From contig NZ_AUCU01000024.1 of NCBI RefSeq assembly GCF_000429925.1, positions 21,215 through 85,214 of the forward strand: a DNA stretch of 64,000 bases, given 5' to 3'. Positions 35,223 through 43,235 of this stretch are shown here, piece after piece. Below the pieces are notes generated by a model. It saw only the letters and a program-made list of their open reading frames with translations. It made no database searches and had not been told where the DNA came from. How positions within the stretch are numbered: position 1 is the first letter of the stretch; each line of letters opens with the position of its first letter. Source of the DNA: Desulfatirhabdium butyrativorans DSM 18734 (GTDB taxonomy: Bacteria; Desulfobacterota; Desulfobacteria; Desulfobacterales; Desulfatirhabdiaceae). The translations under genes were made by a program, and so were the position numbers.

Positions 35223-37514
35223 ATGACCCAAACCATTCTCGATACCATCGGCAACACGCCGTTGATTGAAATCCGGAAGCTGAACCCCAACCCGAAGGTC
35301 CGTATCGTGGCAAAGCTCGAGTATTTCAATCCGGGCGGATCGATCAAGGACCGACCGGCGCTTCGGATGATCGAAGAGGGCGAAAGAAGCGGAGCGCTGC
35401 ATCCGGGAAAGACCGTCATCGAAGCGACCAGCGGCAATACGGGCATCGGCCTTGCCCTGGTATGCTCCGTCAAGGGATACAAATTGCTGCTGACCATGTC
35501 CGAGGCCGTCAGTATTGAGCGCCAGAAGATTCTCAAGGCAAGGGGGGCTGAAATCCTGTTGACGCCGGGACATCTGGGAACAGACGGCGCCATCGAAGAA
35601 GTGTACCGGCTGGCGCGGGAAAACCCCGATACCTATTTCATGGCCGATCAATACAACAATCCGGCCAACTGGATGGCCCATTACGACGGTACCGCTGCCG
35701 AGGTCTGGAAGCAGACGGAAGGCCGCATGACGATGCTGGTTGCCACCATGGGCACATCGGGCACGCTCATGGGCATGTCGAGACGGCTGAAAGAATTCAA
35801 TCCGGATATCCGGATTATAGGAGTCGAGCCTTATCTCGGGCACAAGATTCAAGGCCTCAAGAACATGAAGGAAGCCTATCAGCCCGGTATTTTCGACAAA
35901 CGGCTTCTCGATGTGAAAATCAATATTGATGACGAGGAAGCCTTCGAAATGACCCGGAGACTTGCCCGGGAAGAGGGCATGTTCGTCGGGATGAGCAGCG
36001 GGGCGGCCATGGCCATTGCCTGCAGGCAGGCGATGGAGATGGATTCGGGGATGATCGTCGTCATTTTCCCGGACAGTGGTGAACGGTACCTGAGCACATC
36101 CCTGTTTTCCATCCGGGAAAAAATCGACATGACCCTCTGCAATGCCGCTACCAGGCGCAAGGAGGGATTCCTGCCGGCAGCGCCGAACAAGGTCGGGATA
36201 TTTACCAGCGGGCCGACCGTGTATCGGTCCATCGACATCTCCGAGTGCAGGCGCTTTGTCGTTTCGGATTTGCTGCGCCGCTATCTCGAAGCCAGGGGGT
36301 ATGCCGTCACACATGTGGTCAATGTCACCGATCTCGACGACAAGACCATCGACGGATCTTTGGCTACGGGAGAGCCGCTCGATCGATTTACGGCTCGATA
36401 CGAGGAAGTTTTTCTGAAGGACCTTTCCTTTCTGGGGATAAAACCTGCCGAGGTCTACGCAAGGGCTAGCGAACACATCGAGGAGATGATCCAGGCCGCA
36501 GAAAAACTGGCGCAGAAGGGTTATGCGTATGAAAAGCTGCACTCCCTGTATTTCGACATATCCCGGTATGCCGATTACGGCAGGTTTTCCGGTGTCGATC
36601 TGGATAAAATCAGACCTGGCGCCACCGTCGATCTGGAGGAATACGAAAAGGACAATCCCCGGGATTTCACTTTGTTCAAGCGGGCACGACTGAGCGATTT
36701 GAAACGGGGAATCTACATCAAAACCCCATGGGGAAACGTCCGGCCTTCATGGCATCTGCAGGGGGTCACCATGGCTCTGAAATATCTCGGGCCGGGCTTC
36801 GATATTTATGTCGGTGCCAGGGAACTGGCTTTCCCCCATCATGAGAATGAAATGGCCATTGCCGTCGCTCTGAGCGGAAAGCCTCTGACCCGCTACTGGT
36901 TGCACTGCGACGGGGTCAGGCCATCTCAAGCGGAGGCGGATCATCCAGCGAATGCCGATCCGTTATTTCTCGGGCACTTGACTGAAATGGGATTTCAGGC
37001 CAGGGAAATCCGCTTCTGGCTCCTTTCCACCCACTATCGGAAACCGCTGGTCTTCTCACCCGATCGGCTCGAATACGCCCGAACCGCACTCAAGCGCATC
37101 CAGGCCTGCATCCATGCCCTGCAGACCGTTTCCGCCGACGGTCGGTGCCACGGCGACTGTGATCAGCTCGTCTACGATCTCAAGAACGATTTTTACCGAG
37201 CCCTGGATGACGATCTGAATATCGCGGAAGCGCTTGCGAGTCTTTTCCGGCATGTCAAATCCATCAACCGGCTGGTCCTTCAGCATGGCATCGACCGGGA
37301 TGCCGCAGAGCGTTTACTGCAGGTGCTGAAACACATCGATGGCATCCTCGGGGTGCTCCATTTCGACGATGCTGCGTTGGATCCGGAAATCGCGGCCCTG
37401 ATCGAGCGGCGCAGAAGGGCCAGGGACCAGAAGGATTGGGAAACGGCCGATCGCATCCGAAATGAACTGGCCGGCCGGGGGGTGATTGTCCGGGACGAAA
37501 AATGCAACGCATGA
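35223..37514 (+). CDS. Cysteine synthase fused to a cysteinyl-tRNA synthetase-like domain lacking catalytic motifs
   Basis: 763 aa. Residues 1-310 are a PLP-dependent cysteine synthase: Lys42 in 'GGSIKDRPA', 'EATSGNTGIGLAL', 'MGTSGTLMG' for phosphate binding, all intact. Residues about 320-763 align end to end with CysRS, including 'VTHVVNVTDLDDKTID', 'FPHHENEMA', the DALR_2-like helices and the C-terminal tail. The catalytic motifs are gone: the HIGH position reads Asp338-Ile-Ser-Glu341, the first zinc Cys is Ser329 ('FTSGPTVY'), the second zinc Cys (WHIECSAM) is Gly514 ('WHLQGVTM'), and KMSKS reads Arg566-Pro-Ser-Gln-Ala570. His539/His540 and Glu543 remain. I checked the bases at the HIGH region and see no frameshift. 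The synthase is probably active; the CysRS part probably cannot aminoacylate, so another route to Cys-tRNA must exist. Confidence 0.9.
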   Translation: MTQTILDTIGNTPLIEIRKLNPNPKVRIVAKLEYFNPGGSIKDRPALRMIEEGERSGALHPGKTVIEATSGNTGIGLALVCSVKGYKLLLTMSEAVSIERQKILKARGAEILLTPGHLGTDGAIEEVYRLARENPDTYFMADQYNNPANWMAHYDGTAAEVWKQTEGRMTMLVATMGTSGTLMGMSRRLKEFNPDIRIIGVEPYLGHKIQGLKNMKEAYQPGIFDKRLLDVKINIDDEEAFEMTRRLAREEGMFVGMSSGAAMAIACRQAMEMDSGMIVVIFPDSGERYLSTSLFSIREKIDMTLCNAATRRKEGFLPAAPNKVGIFTSGPTVYRSIDISECRRFVVSDLLRRYLEARGYAVTHVVNVTDLDDKTIDGSLATGEPLDRFTARYEEVFLKDLSFLGIKPAEVYARASEHIEEMIQAAEKLAQKGYAYEKLHSLYFDISRYADYGRFSGVDLDKIRPGATVDLEEYEKDNPRDFTLFKRARLSDLKRGIYIKTPWGNVRPSWHLQGVTMALKYLGPGFDIYVGARELAFPHHENEMAIAVALSGKPLTRYWLHCDGVRPSQAEADHPANADPLFLGHLTEMGFQAREIRFWLLSTHYRKPLVFSPDRLEYARTALKRIQACIHALQTVSADGRCHGDCDQLVYDLKNDFYRALDDDLNIAEALASLFRHVKSINRLVLQHGIDRDAAERLLQVLKHIDGILGVLHFDDAALDPEIAALIERRRRARDQKDWETADRIRNELAGRGVIVRDEKCNA

Positions 37515-38524
37515 AGAAAGATATGCCGATGACGACTGCCATAGAATACCTGGTGTTTCCGTTTACCTGCCTTTCCCGGAAAAAGGCGCAATGGCTTTCG
37601 ACCTTACTGGGGCCGCCAACGCTGATCCAACCATCGGAACGACTGACTGCAGAAACCGCCCGGATGCAGCAGGATGGGCTTTTGCGGGTCAGAACACCCG
37701 TTTCGGGAAAGGAAGAGGCGCTTCGTTCCCGGATGGCAGCATGCCGCAGTTTTCACCAGGGGCATCCGCAGCACGACATGGCCTTTCTCAAGGCGCTGGC
37801 TTATCAGAAGCCCGATGATGAAAGCCTCTCTGCGCAGATTCGCAGTGAAATTCTCCGCTATGGCCTGCAAACCGCCAGCCCGGCGGATCCCCTGCTCGAT
37901 GCCATGGTTTTTCTGTGTTTGGCGGAAGAATTCGACATGCAGGAAGAGGCCATTGAAGAAGACTTGGAGCGGGTTGCGGATCTGGAGCGCGACTTCCTGA
38001 AAAAATTGGGAGCGGAGGAAGAGGAGCCGCTGGCGGAATTGCTTCCCTTGCCTGCAGGGTCGCAGCCTCAGGAAGAAATGGAGCTGCATCTTCCGGATGA
38101 GCGGCTCAGGGCATGGTCGATTCTTGCCGGGCAGGATGTACCATCTCTTCCTGCTGTATGGCTGACCACAAGCAGACTGGTCATGGAGTCCCTTCTCGAT
38201 GCCCTGCCCGAAGCCGGAACCGGCGTCCAGCGAATTGTCATGCCGGACATCGAGAAAGAGACGCCTGCATCGTTGGAAAAATGGCAAACATTCTGGCGAT
38301 GCAGGATGGCGGCGATGCTGAGCGGAGCATATGCGCCGGTGAATGAAACGGAAGACGTCGCGTCCCGTTACCCGAAGGGATGGCTGGATGTATATCCCTG
38401 CAGAAGCCTGTCTCCGGCCGATATCCTTTCTGCCCTGGCGCCCAGATCGGCTGATGTTATCCAGAAATCGGGAGCCGGAGATTCCGGCGCATCCACCGTC
38501 ATCCTGTATTGCCGTCGGTCTTGA
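37511..38524 (+). CDS. Uncharacterised protein downstream of the CysK-CysRS fusion
   Basis: 337 aa from the ATG at 37511 (ATGA overlap with the fusion stop); an ATG at 37502 is also possible. No signal peptide or membrane helix and no family I recognise. It is helical and acidic in the middle ('EDLERVADLERDFLKKLGAE'), with an early 'YLVFPFTCLSRKKAQWLSTL'. Translational coupling suggests a role alongside the fusion protein, but the sequence gives no function. Confidence 0.7.
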   Translation: MKKDMPMTTAIEYLVFPFTCLSRKKAQWLSTLLGPPTLIQPSERLTAETARMQQDGLLRVRTPVSGKEEALRSRMAACRSFHQGHPQHDMAFLKALAYQKPDDESLSAQIRSEILRYGLQTASPADPLLDAMVFLCLAEEFDMQEEAIEEDLERVADLERDFLKKLGAEEEEPLAELLPLPAGSQPQEEMELHLPDERLRAWSILAGQDVPSLPAVWLTTSRLVMESLLDALPEAGTGVQRIVMPDIEKETPASLEKWQTFWRCRMAAMLSGAYAPVNETEDVASRYPKGWLDVYPCRSLSPADILSALAPRSADVIQKSGAGDSGASTVILYCRRS

Positions 38525-38612
38525 GCCCTTTGTTTGCGGCAGGCTATTTTCCCTTTCCGGGTACATCCGCTTTCATTGGATTGTAAGGCCATACCCGTTC
38601 TGCACATATCTA

Positions 38613-38695
38613 TTGCCTGAACGAAAAACCCCTATTTGGAGCAGTGCGCCGCCTGCGGGCAGGCTGTACACAAAACGGGATTTCCGTTCAGGCAC
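38613..38695. repeat. Palindromic element copy g (inverted orientation)
   Basis: Ends TTGCCTGAACGAAAAACCCC and GGGATTTCCGTTCAGGCAC. It sits between convergent genes, 3 bp from the stop of the E1-like gene. Its interior is nearly identical to copy j at 52339: I find two differences over about 81 bp. Confidence 0.88.
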
Positions 38696-38698
38696 GAT

Positions 38699-39565
38699 CT
38701 ATGCGCCTAACGAGAGCACCTCCATCCGCGTATTCCAGAGGTCCATCACCAGCAGCTGATTTCGGACGGGCTCCCCTTTACCGGTCAGGATTTTGATGAC
38801 CTCTGCGCATTCGAGAGCCGCCATCAGCATGGCCGTACAGCCAAGCGTTCCCAGATGAATTTCCGCCCCCTTTTCAGGAACGGTATCCGCCGAGCCATAG
38901 ACCAGGGAAAGTCCTTCATCCTCGGGAAAAACGGTCATCAACTGGCCGAAACCGCCCGCAAGTGCGGCCGAAACCAGGGGGATATGCAACCTCTTGGCAG
39001 CTTTCTCCAGGACGAAGCGATCTTTCAGGTTGTCCAGGCAATCCACAGCAACAAGGCAGCCTTCAAGCCGCTGCATTGCATTGGATTCGCTCAGGAAATC
39101 TCCGTGGCCGATGACTTCCACGGACGGGTTGATCGCTTTGAGCCTTTCTTTAGCGGTGAGCGCTTTGGGTCGCCCAAGCGCGGCCATGGTTGCGAGCAAC
39201 TGCCGATTGAGGTTGCTCTCTTCGAAACGATCCCCATCGATGAGGATCAGGCGGCCTACCCCGGCTCTGGCCAGCAGCTCACAGACAGCGCCACCCAACC
39301 CCCCAAGCCCGACGACGGCAACGGTGGCATCGAGAAGTCGCCTTTGGTCCTCCGGACCCAGCGTATCGAAATTGCGCACATATCGCTCCGGGATGATGTC
39401 GCTGGCCAGCGCCAGGTTTTCCACGTGCCTCGGCGGCATTTGGTGTATCATGGCGATGGATTCAACGGCGCTGCACGAAAGGGATCGGTACGTTCGGTCG
39501 CAGGACCGATGTGTTTCAACGCTGTGGCTTTCGATTGTCCGCTCGATCTGTTCCTGCCGTTTCAT
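38699..39565 (-). CDS. ThiF/MoeB/HesA family E1-like adenylyltransferase
   Basis: 288 aa. ATP-binding Rossmann motif 'VAVVGLGGLGGAVCELLARA', then 'LILIDGDRFEESNLNRQLL' and 'VDCLDNLKDRFVLEKAA', typical of enzymes that adenylate the C-terminal Gly of a ubiquitin-like sulfur carrier. The CxxC zinc pairs of MoeB are missing, which is common in HesA-like members. It starts 3 bp after the MoaD-like gene, its presumed partner. The first 50 residues before the domain are not conserved-looking, and a later start is possible. Confidence 0.87.
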   Translation of the reverse strand: MKRQEQIERTIESHSVETHRSCDRTYRSLSCSAVESIAMIHQMPPRHVENLALASDIIPERYVRNFDTLGPEDQRRLLDATVAVVGLGGLGGAVCELLARAGVGRLILIDGDRFEESNLNRQLLATMAALGRPKALTAKERLKAINPSVEVIGHGDFLSESNAMQRLEGCLVAVDCLDNLKDRFVLEKAAKRLHIPLVSAALAGGFGQLMTVFPEDEGLSLVYGSADTVPEKGAEIHLGTLGCTAMLMAALECAEVIKILTGKGEPVRNQLLVMDLWNTRMEVLSLGA

Positions 39566-39568
39566 GAT

Positions 39569-39802
39569 TCAGCCGCCTCCCACCGGCGGAAATATCCCGA
39601 CCCGCTCGCCGCCGTACAACACGGTTTCCAGATCGGCTTTTCTCCCGTTGACAAAGATCAGTTTGGCCTTTTCCAGCGGAATTCCGAGCCGTACCACCAT
39701 ATCCCGGACCCGGCTGCCTTCCTGGATCCGATACGCATGCGCAGTTTCCGGCAGGTATTTTTCCAGGGTGGCAAACAGTCGAAGCTCTATCGTCGGTTCC
39801 AT
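39569..39802 (-). CDS. MoaD/ThiS-like sulfur carrier protein
   Basis: 77 aa, beta-grasp fold: 'IELRLFATLEKYLPETAHAY' at the N-terminus and the terminal 'ERVGIFPPVGGG'. The C-terminal Gly-Gly is the site of adenylation and thiocarboxylation by the E1-like protein encoded 3 bp downstream. It could serve molybdopterin/tungstopterin synthesis or another sulfur transfer. No MoaE is nearby, so its pathway is open. Confidence 0.85.
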   Translation of the reverse strand: MEPTIELRLFATLEKYLPETAHAYRIQEGSRVRDMVVRLGIPLEKAKLIFVNGRKADLETVLYGGERVGIFPPVGGG

Positions 39803-39821
39803 GTTTTTTCCTCGGCCTGTA

Positions 39822-40556
39822 TCACAGACTCAGGCCCTTGAATACCTTTTCGGGAATCATGCGGATGACGAGCATGATCCACCGCCACCATCCCGGTATA
39901 TAGGCGATGTCCTTCTGTTTTTTCCACGCCGCATGAATCAGGGCGGCCGCTTTATTGGGAGATGTGGTCAGCAGGGCAGGCAGGGGCATACCCTGTGTCA
40001 TTTTGGTCTGCAAAAAACCGGGCAGCACCGTCATCACCCGGACACCGGCTGGATGCAGCCGGTTTCGAAGCCCGCTTAAAAAAACACCCAACGCGGCCTT
40101 GGCGGCGCCATAATGGTAATTGCTCTTTCTTCCGCGGAGTCCCGCAACCGACCCGATGGCGACGATGCCGCCGGTTTTGCGCTTTTCAAGGTCTGCGGCG
40201 ACAATTTCCAGAAACCGCACGGCGCCCGCATAATTCGTATCGAGGATATGTTTGGCCTCTGCCCAGTCCTGCTCGGCCTTTTTCTCGTCTCCCAGATAGC
40301 CGAAGCACAGGATCACCCAATCCGGTCCGGGGTCGAGGGCTGCGTAGAAGCCGGGAAGGCTCTCGTAATCGAGGGCATCGAAGGCCAGCGCCTTGCAAGG
40401 CACATCGAAACGGATGGAAATGTCCTTTGCAGTCGCCTCGAGCCGCTCGAGGTTTCTGGATGCGAGCAGGATGTTGGCCGGTTTTTCCATGGCGGCGAAG
40501 GTTTCTGCCAGACATACGGCAAGATCGGAATTGGCGCCGGCGATGAGCAGGTTCAT
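39822..40556 (-). CDS. Short-chain dehydrogenase, DprE2-like
   Basis: 244 aa. Glycine-rich cofactor motif 'LLIAGANSDLAVCLAETFAA' (GAxSDxA type), 'VILCFGYLGDEKK', the catalytic 'SVAGLRGRKSNYHYGAAKA' (Ser, Tyr, Lys) and a hydrophobic C-terminus ('WRWIMLVIRMIP'). The order after a DprE1-like oxidase and a UbiA-like transferase matches the decaprenyl-phospho-arabinose pathway, in which DprE2 reduces the 2-keto intermediate. The gene overlaps the DprE1-like gene by 4 bp. Confidence 0.82.
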   Translation of the reverse strand: MNLLIAGANSDLAVCLAETFAAMEKPANILLASRNLERLEATAKDISIRFDVPCKALAFDALDYESLPGFYAALDPGPDWVILCFGYLGDEKKAEQDWAEAKHILDTNYAGAVRFLEIVAADLEKRKTGGIVAIGSVAGLRGRKSNYHYGAAKAALGVFLSGLRNRLHPAGVRVMTVLPGFLQTKMTQGMPLPALLTTSPNKAAALIHAAWKKQKDIAYIPGWWRWIMLVIRMIPEKVFKGLSL

Positions 40557-41860
40557 GCAATCTCCAGTCGGTTGGATTGAAGGGATCGGAACCGGTTGTG
40601 CGGATCGATGGATCGCTTCACCTGAAGAAAACGATCCAGCAGCGGGTAGCCTTCTTTGAGCATCCAGGGGGCCATGCGCACATCCTTGGTGAGATAGATT
40701 CTTCCGCCGAAACGGGCAACCAGGCGATCGAGCCGGTCCAGAAAAGGAAGCAGCCCCGGTTGGATGCCGAAATCGAGCGCCAGGGTGTAGCCGTCCATCG
40801 GGAAGGAGAGAAAATTCCGGTTGGCAGGGCCGAACAATTTCAATACGGCGAGAAACGATCCCATGCCCATGCCGGCAATGGCCGAAAGGATGGCCAGCAG
40901 GCCGTCCGCTCCGCCCGATCGGGGCAAAACGAATTGATACTGCAGAAAGCCACGGTTCCCGTACATCCGGTTCCAGTTGGCGATGCCGTCGAGCGGATAG
41001 AAAAACTGGTCGAGCGATACCCGGCTTTCACCGGCATGTCTGCGGTGCACCCAGGCATAGGCGGTGTTGAAGAGGCGAATGCTCGCGGAGTTGAGCGCAC
41101 CGTTTGGAAAGCTGAAAGGGATGGTCGCCGTGGGCTTTTCGGGCAGGGAAAGCCCCCCGCAACCGGCATGCTCGCCGACCATGAGCACCGATCGGCCGAG
41201 GCAGGCCCCCTTGGCCAGACAATCGATCCATGCCACACTGTAAGGCATGTCCGCAAATTCATCGAATGCCGCCAGAACGGCATCGAGGTCCCTGCAATAG
41301 ATGGTTTTCTGATCGATCCAGGCGCTCTTGATAGGCTGGAGCCGAAGGGCTGCAGCCAGAATGATGCCCGTGAGACCCATCCCCCCACAGGTCGCCTGAA
41401 AAATCTCCGGATGCTGCTGGGGGCTGCAACGAATGATTTCGCCGGCTGCGCTCATCAGATCGATCCAGTTCACGCAGGTGCTGAAGCATCCGCAGCGGTG
41501 GTGGTTCTTGCCATGGACATCCGAGGCGATGGCTCCGCCAACGGTGATCTGTTTGGTGCCGGGGGTGACGGAGAGGAAAAACCCCTTCGGCAGAAAGGCA
41601 TCGATCAGTTTGTCGAGCCCGACGCCTGCTTCGCAGACGACTTCGCCCCGATCCGCATCGAAGGCGAGAATGCGGTTCAGCGGCGTCATCTGCAGCACGT
41701 TTTGGGAGAGGGCGCTGTCCCCATAGCTTTTTCCGGCGCCCCGGGCGATACAATCGGGCCAGGCCAGCAAATGCTTGCGGGCCGCGCTTGTGGTATCTGC
41801 AACGGCTATCTGCGCCTCGATCCAGGGATAACGCCCCCAGCCGCTGATTCTGCTGGGCAT
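40553..41860 (-). CDS. FAD-linked oxidase, DprE1-like
   Basis: 435 aa. VAO-type FAD-binding domain with 'RGAGKSYGDSALSQNVLQM' and 'TVGGAIASDVHGKNHHRCG' (the GKNHH stretch is characteristic of the DprE1 family), followed by a D-arabinono-1,4-lactone oxidase-like substrate domain. In mycobacteria DprE1 oxidises decaprenyl-phospho-ribose at C2. The ATG at 41860 shares a base with the stop of the UbiA-like gene (TGATG), so a longer frame from 41911 is not used. The polyprenyl substrate here is inferred from the neighbours. Confidence 0.85.
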   Translation of the reverse strand: MPSRISGWGRYPWIEAQIAVADTTSAARKHLLAWPDCIARGAGKSYGDSALSQNVLQMTPLNRILAFDADRGEVVCEAGVGLDKLIDAFLPKGFFLSVTPGTKQITVGGAIASDVHGKNHHRCGCFSTCVNWIDLMSAAGEIIRCSPQQHPEIFQATCGGMGLTGIILAAALRLQPIKSAWIDQKTIYCRDLDAVLAAFDEFADMPYSVAWIDCLAKGACLGRSVLMVGEHAGCGGLSLPEKPTATIPFSFPNGALNSASIRLFNTAYAWVHRRHAGESRVSLDQFFYPLDGIANWNRMYGNRGFLQYQFVLPRSGGADGLLAILSAIAGMGMGSFLAVLKLFGPANRNFLSFPMDGYTLALDFGIQPGLLPFLDRLDRLVARFGGRIYLTKDVRMAPWMLKEGYPLLDRFLQVKRSIDPHNRFRSLQSNRLEIA

Positions 41861-42753
41861 CACCACACCAGACTCCTGCCATAGAGCATCAGAATGGAAT
41901 GAATCAGCCATCCGGCCAGGATGAGCTGCAGGATGCGATCGCTGAAAAGCAGCGTCACGGGAGAGCCATTTTCCCGGTACACGAAGATGCGTTGCAGGTA
42001 TCGCAGGATGCCCACGATGACCCAGCCTCCGGAGAGATAGAGGTTACGGCTGTGGTGAATCTGAACGATTTCGGGGCTGACGGTGTACAGGATATAGGCC
42101 ACGACGATGACCGAGGAAAGGACCGTGATCCCGAGAGAAATGAATTCGAGGTTGTAGCCTTCGAGACTGGTGCGGTTCCAGGTATCCGACGCGGCGCGTG
42201 TGACCAGATCATCCCTGCGTTTGGTCAGCCCCAGAAATAGGGCCATGAGAAAGGTCATGACAACGAGCCAGTGGCTGATGCTGACATCCGCTGCAATGCC
42301 TCCCCCGAAAATGCGCAGAACAAAACCGATGGCGATGCACAGAATGTCCATGATGGCCATGGATTTCAACCGGAAGGAATAGGCCAGGTTCAACAGAACA
42401 TACCCGCCGAGGATTGCCAGAAAGGGTGCAGGCAGGGTGATACCGGCCAGGACGCCGCCGGAGAGGAGCAGCCAAAAGGCGAACATCCGGGCTTCGGTGA
42501 TGGAAATATCCCCGCTGGCAATCGGGCGAAGCCGTTTTTGGGGATGGTGACGATCTTCGAGACGATCCCGAAGATCGTTCATGACATAGATGGCGCTTGC
42601 AACCAGGCAGAAGGCGGCAAATGCGCAGAAGCTCCGGTAGCAGGCCGTGGCATCCAGCAGTTTATGCCCGAAAATGACGGGCAGTAAGACAAAGCCGTTT
42701 TTCACATAATGGTGAACCCTTGCGGCCAGGAGGTAGGCACGGAGACGGCGCAT
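41860..42753 (-). CDS. UbiA-family prenyltransferase, DPPR synthase-like
   Basis: 297 aa, about eight to nine membrane segments. The first Asp-rich motif 'YVMNDLRDRLEDRHHPQKRL' (NDxxDxxxD followed by HPxKxxRP) marks the subgroup that includes 5-phosphoribosyl-1-pyrophosphate:decaprenyl-phosphate transferase (Rv3806c type). The next genes are DprE1- and DprE2-like, so it probably makes polyprenyl-phospho-phosphoribose at the membrane. No phosphatase for the next step is seen in the window. It starts 7 bp after the phasin-like gene. Confidence 0.86.
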   Translation of the reverse strand: MRRLRAYLLAARVHHYVKNGFVLLPVIFGHKLLDATACYRSFCAFAAFCLVASAIYVMNDLRDRLEDRHHPQKRLRPIASGDISITEARMFAFWLLLSGGVLAGITLPAPFLAILGGYVLLNLAYSFRLKSMAIMDILCIAIGFVLRIFGGGIAADVSISHWLVVMTFLMALFLGLTKRRDDLVTRAASDTWNRTSLEGYNLEFISLGITVLSSVIVVAYILYTVSPEIVQIHHSRNLYLSGGWVIVGILRYLQRIFVYRENGSPVTLLFSDRILQLILAGWLIHSILMLYGRSLVW

Positions 42754-42760
42754 GAGCGGT

Positions 42761-43066
42761 TCAGGATTTTTCCGAGTCGATCCGGTTTTTCAACGTTTCG
42801 ATTTCGCTGCGAAGCTGGGCGACCTCCTCACGGCTCGCCACATCGGCTTTGCGGATCAGATCCTTGACTTTCGCTTCGATGGCCGACTCGAGGTCTTTTC
42901 GTGCCCTGTCCGCCTGTTCCTTGATTTCCTTGAAAAAGGATTTTCGCTCTTCTTCGGGCATTTCTTCCTTCTTCACAAAATCCTTGATGAACTCCTCGAG
43001 CTCTTCCTTGGACTTGACGGCCAAACCAATTCCTGCAAGCATGGACTTTTTCAGCAGTTCGAGCAT
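42761..43066 (-). CDS. Phasin-like coiled-coil protein
   Basis: 101 aa, strongly charged and helical, beginning 'MLELLKKSMLAGIGLAVKSK' and continuing with heptad-like repeats to 'RSEIETLKNRIDSEKS'. This matches the phasin/PHA granule-associated (PhaI/PhaF-type) short family. The ATG at 43066 with GAAAGGGGGACGCC ahead is chosen over a frame from 43111, which runs through a hairpin. It may coat polyhydroxyalkanoate granules or act as a structural coiled coil; it sits between acyl-CoA dehydrogenase and the UbiA-like gene. Confidence 0.72.
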   Translation of the reverse strand: MLELLKKSMLAGIGLAVKSKEELEEFIKDFVKKEEMPEEERKSFFKEIKEQADRARKDLESAIEAKVKDLIRKADVASREEVAQLRSEIETLKNRIDSEKS

Positions 43067-43085
43067 GGCGTCCCCCTTTCGATAA

Positions 43086-43109
43086 GGCCCCTGTTCTGAA
43101 GCAGGGGCC
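43086..43109 (-). terminator. GC-rich hairpin between acyl-CoA dehydrogenase and phasin-like genes
   Basis: Perfect 8-bp arms GGCCCCTG and CAGGGGCC around an 8-base loop, 20 bp before the phasin-like start. There is no T-run, so it may be an attenuator or mRNA end-protecting stem and not a full intrinsic terminator. Confidence 0.5.
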
Positions 43110-43235
43110 ATTCATCAACAGCAATGTGCAGGCGCACCCATCACGATATCGAAGATCCATCCGGAAGGTGATCGAAAATCCAATTTTCCGGCAAACACAT
43201 CGGCATGGAAACGGGTGGATACGATCACCCTGTTT

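Noticed and set aside
35148..36542. 464-codon minus-strand open frame across the cysteine synthase part
   Set aside because: Shadow of the well-supported fusion gene; composition rich in His, Arg and Gly as expected for an antisense frame.
43086..43109. Strong intrinsic terminator after acyl-CoA dehydrogenase
   Set aside because: The stem is perfect but no T-run follows on either strand, so it is listed only as a hairpin with low confidence.
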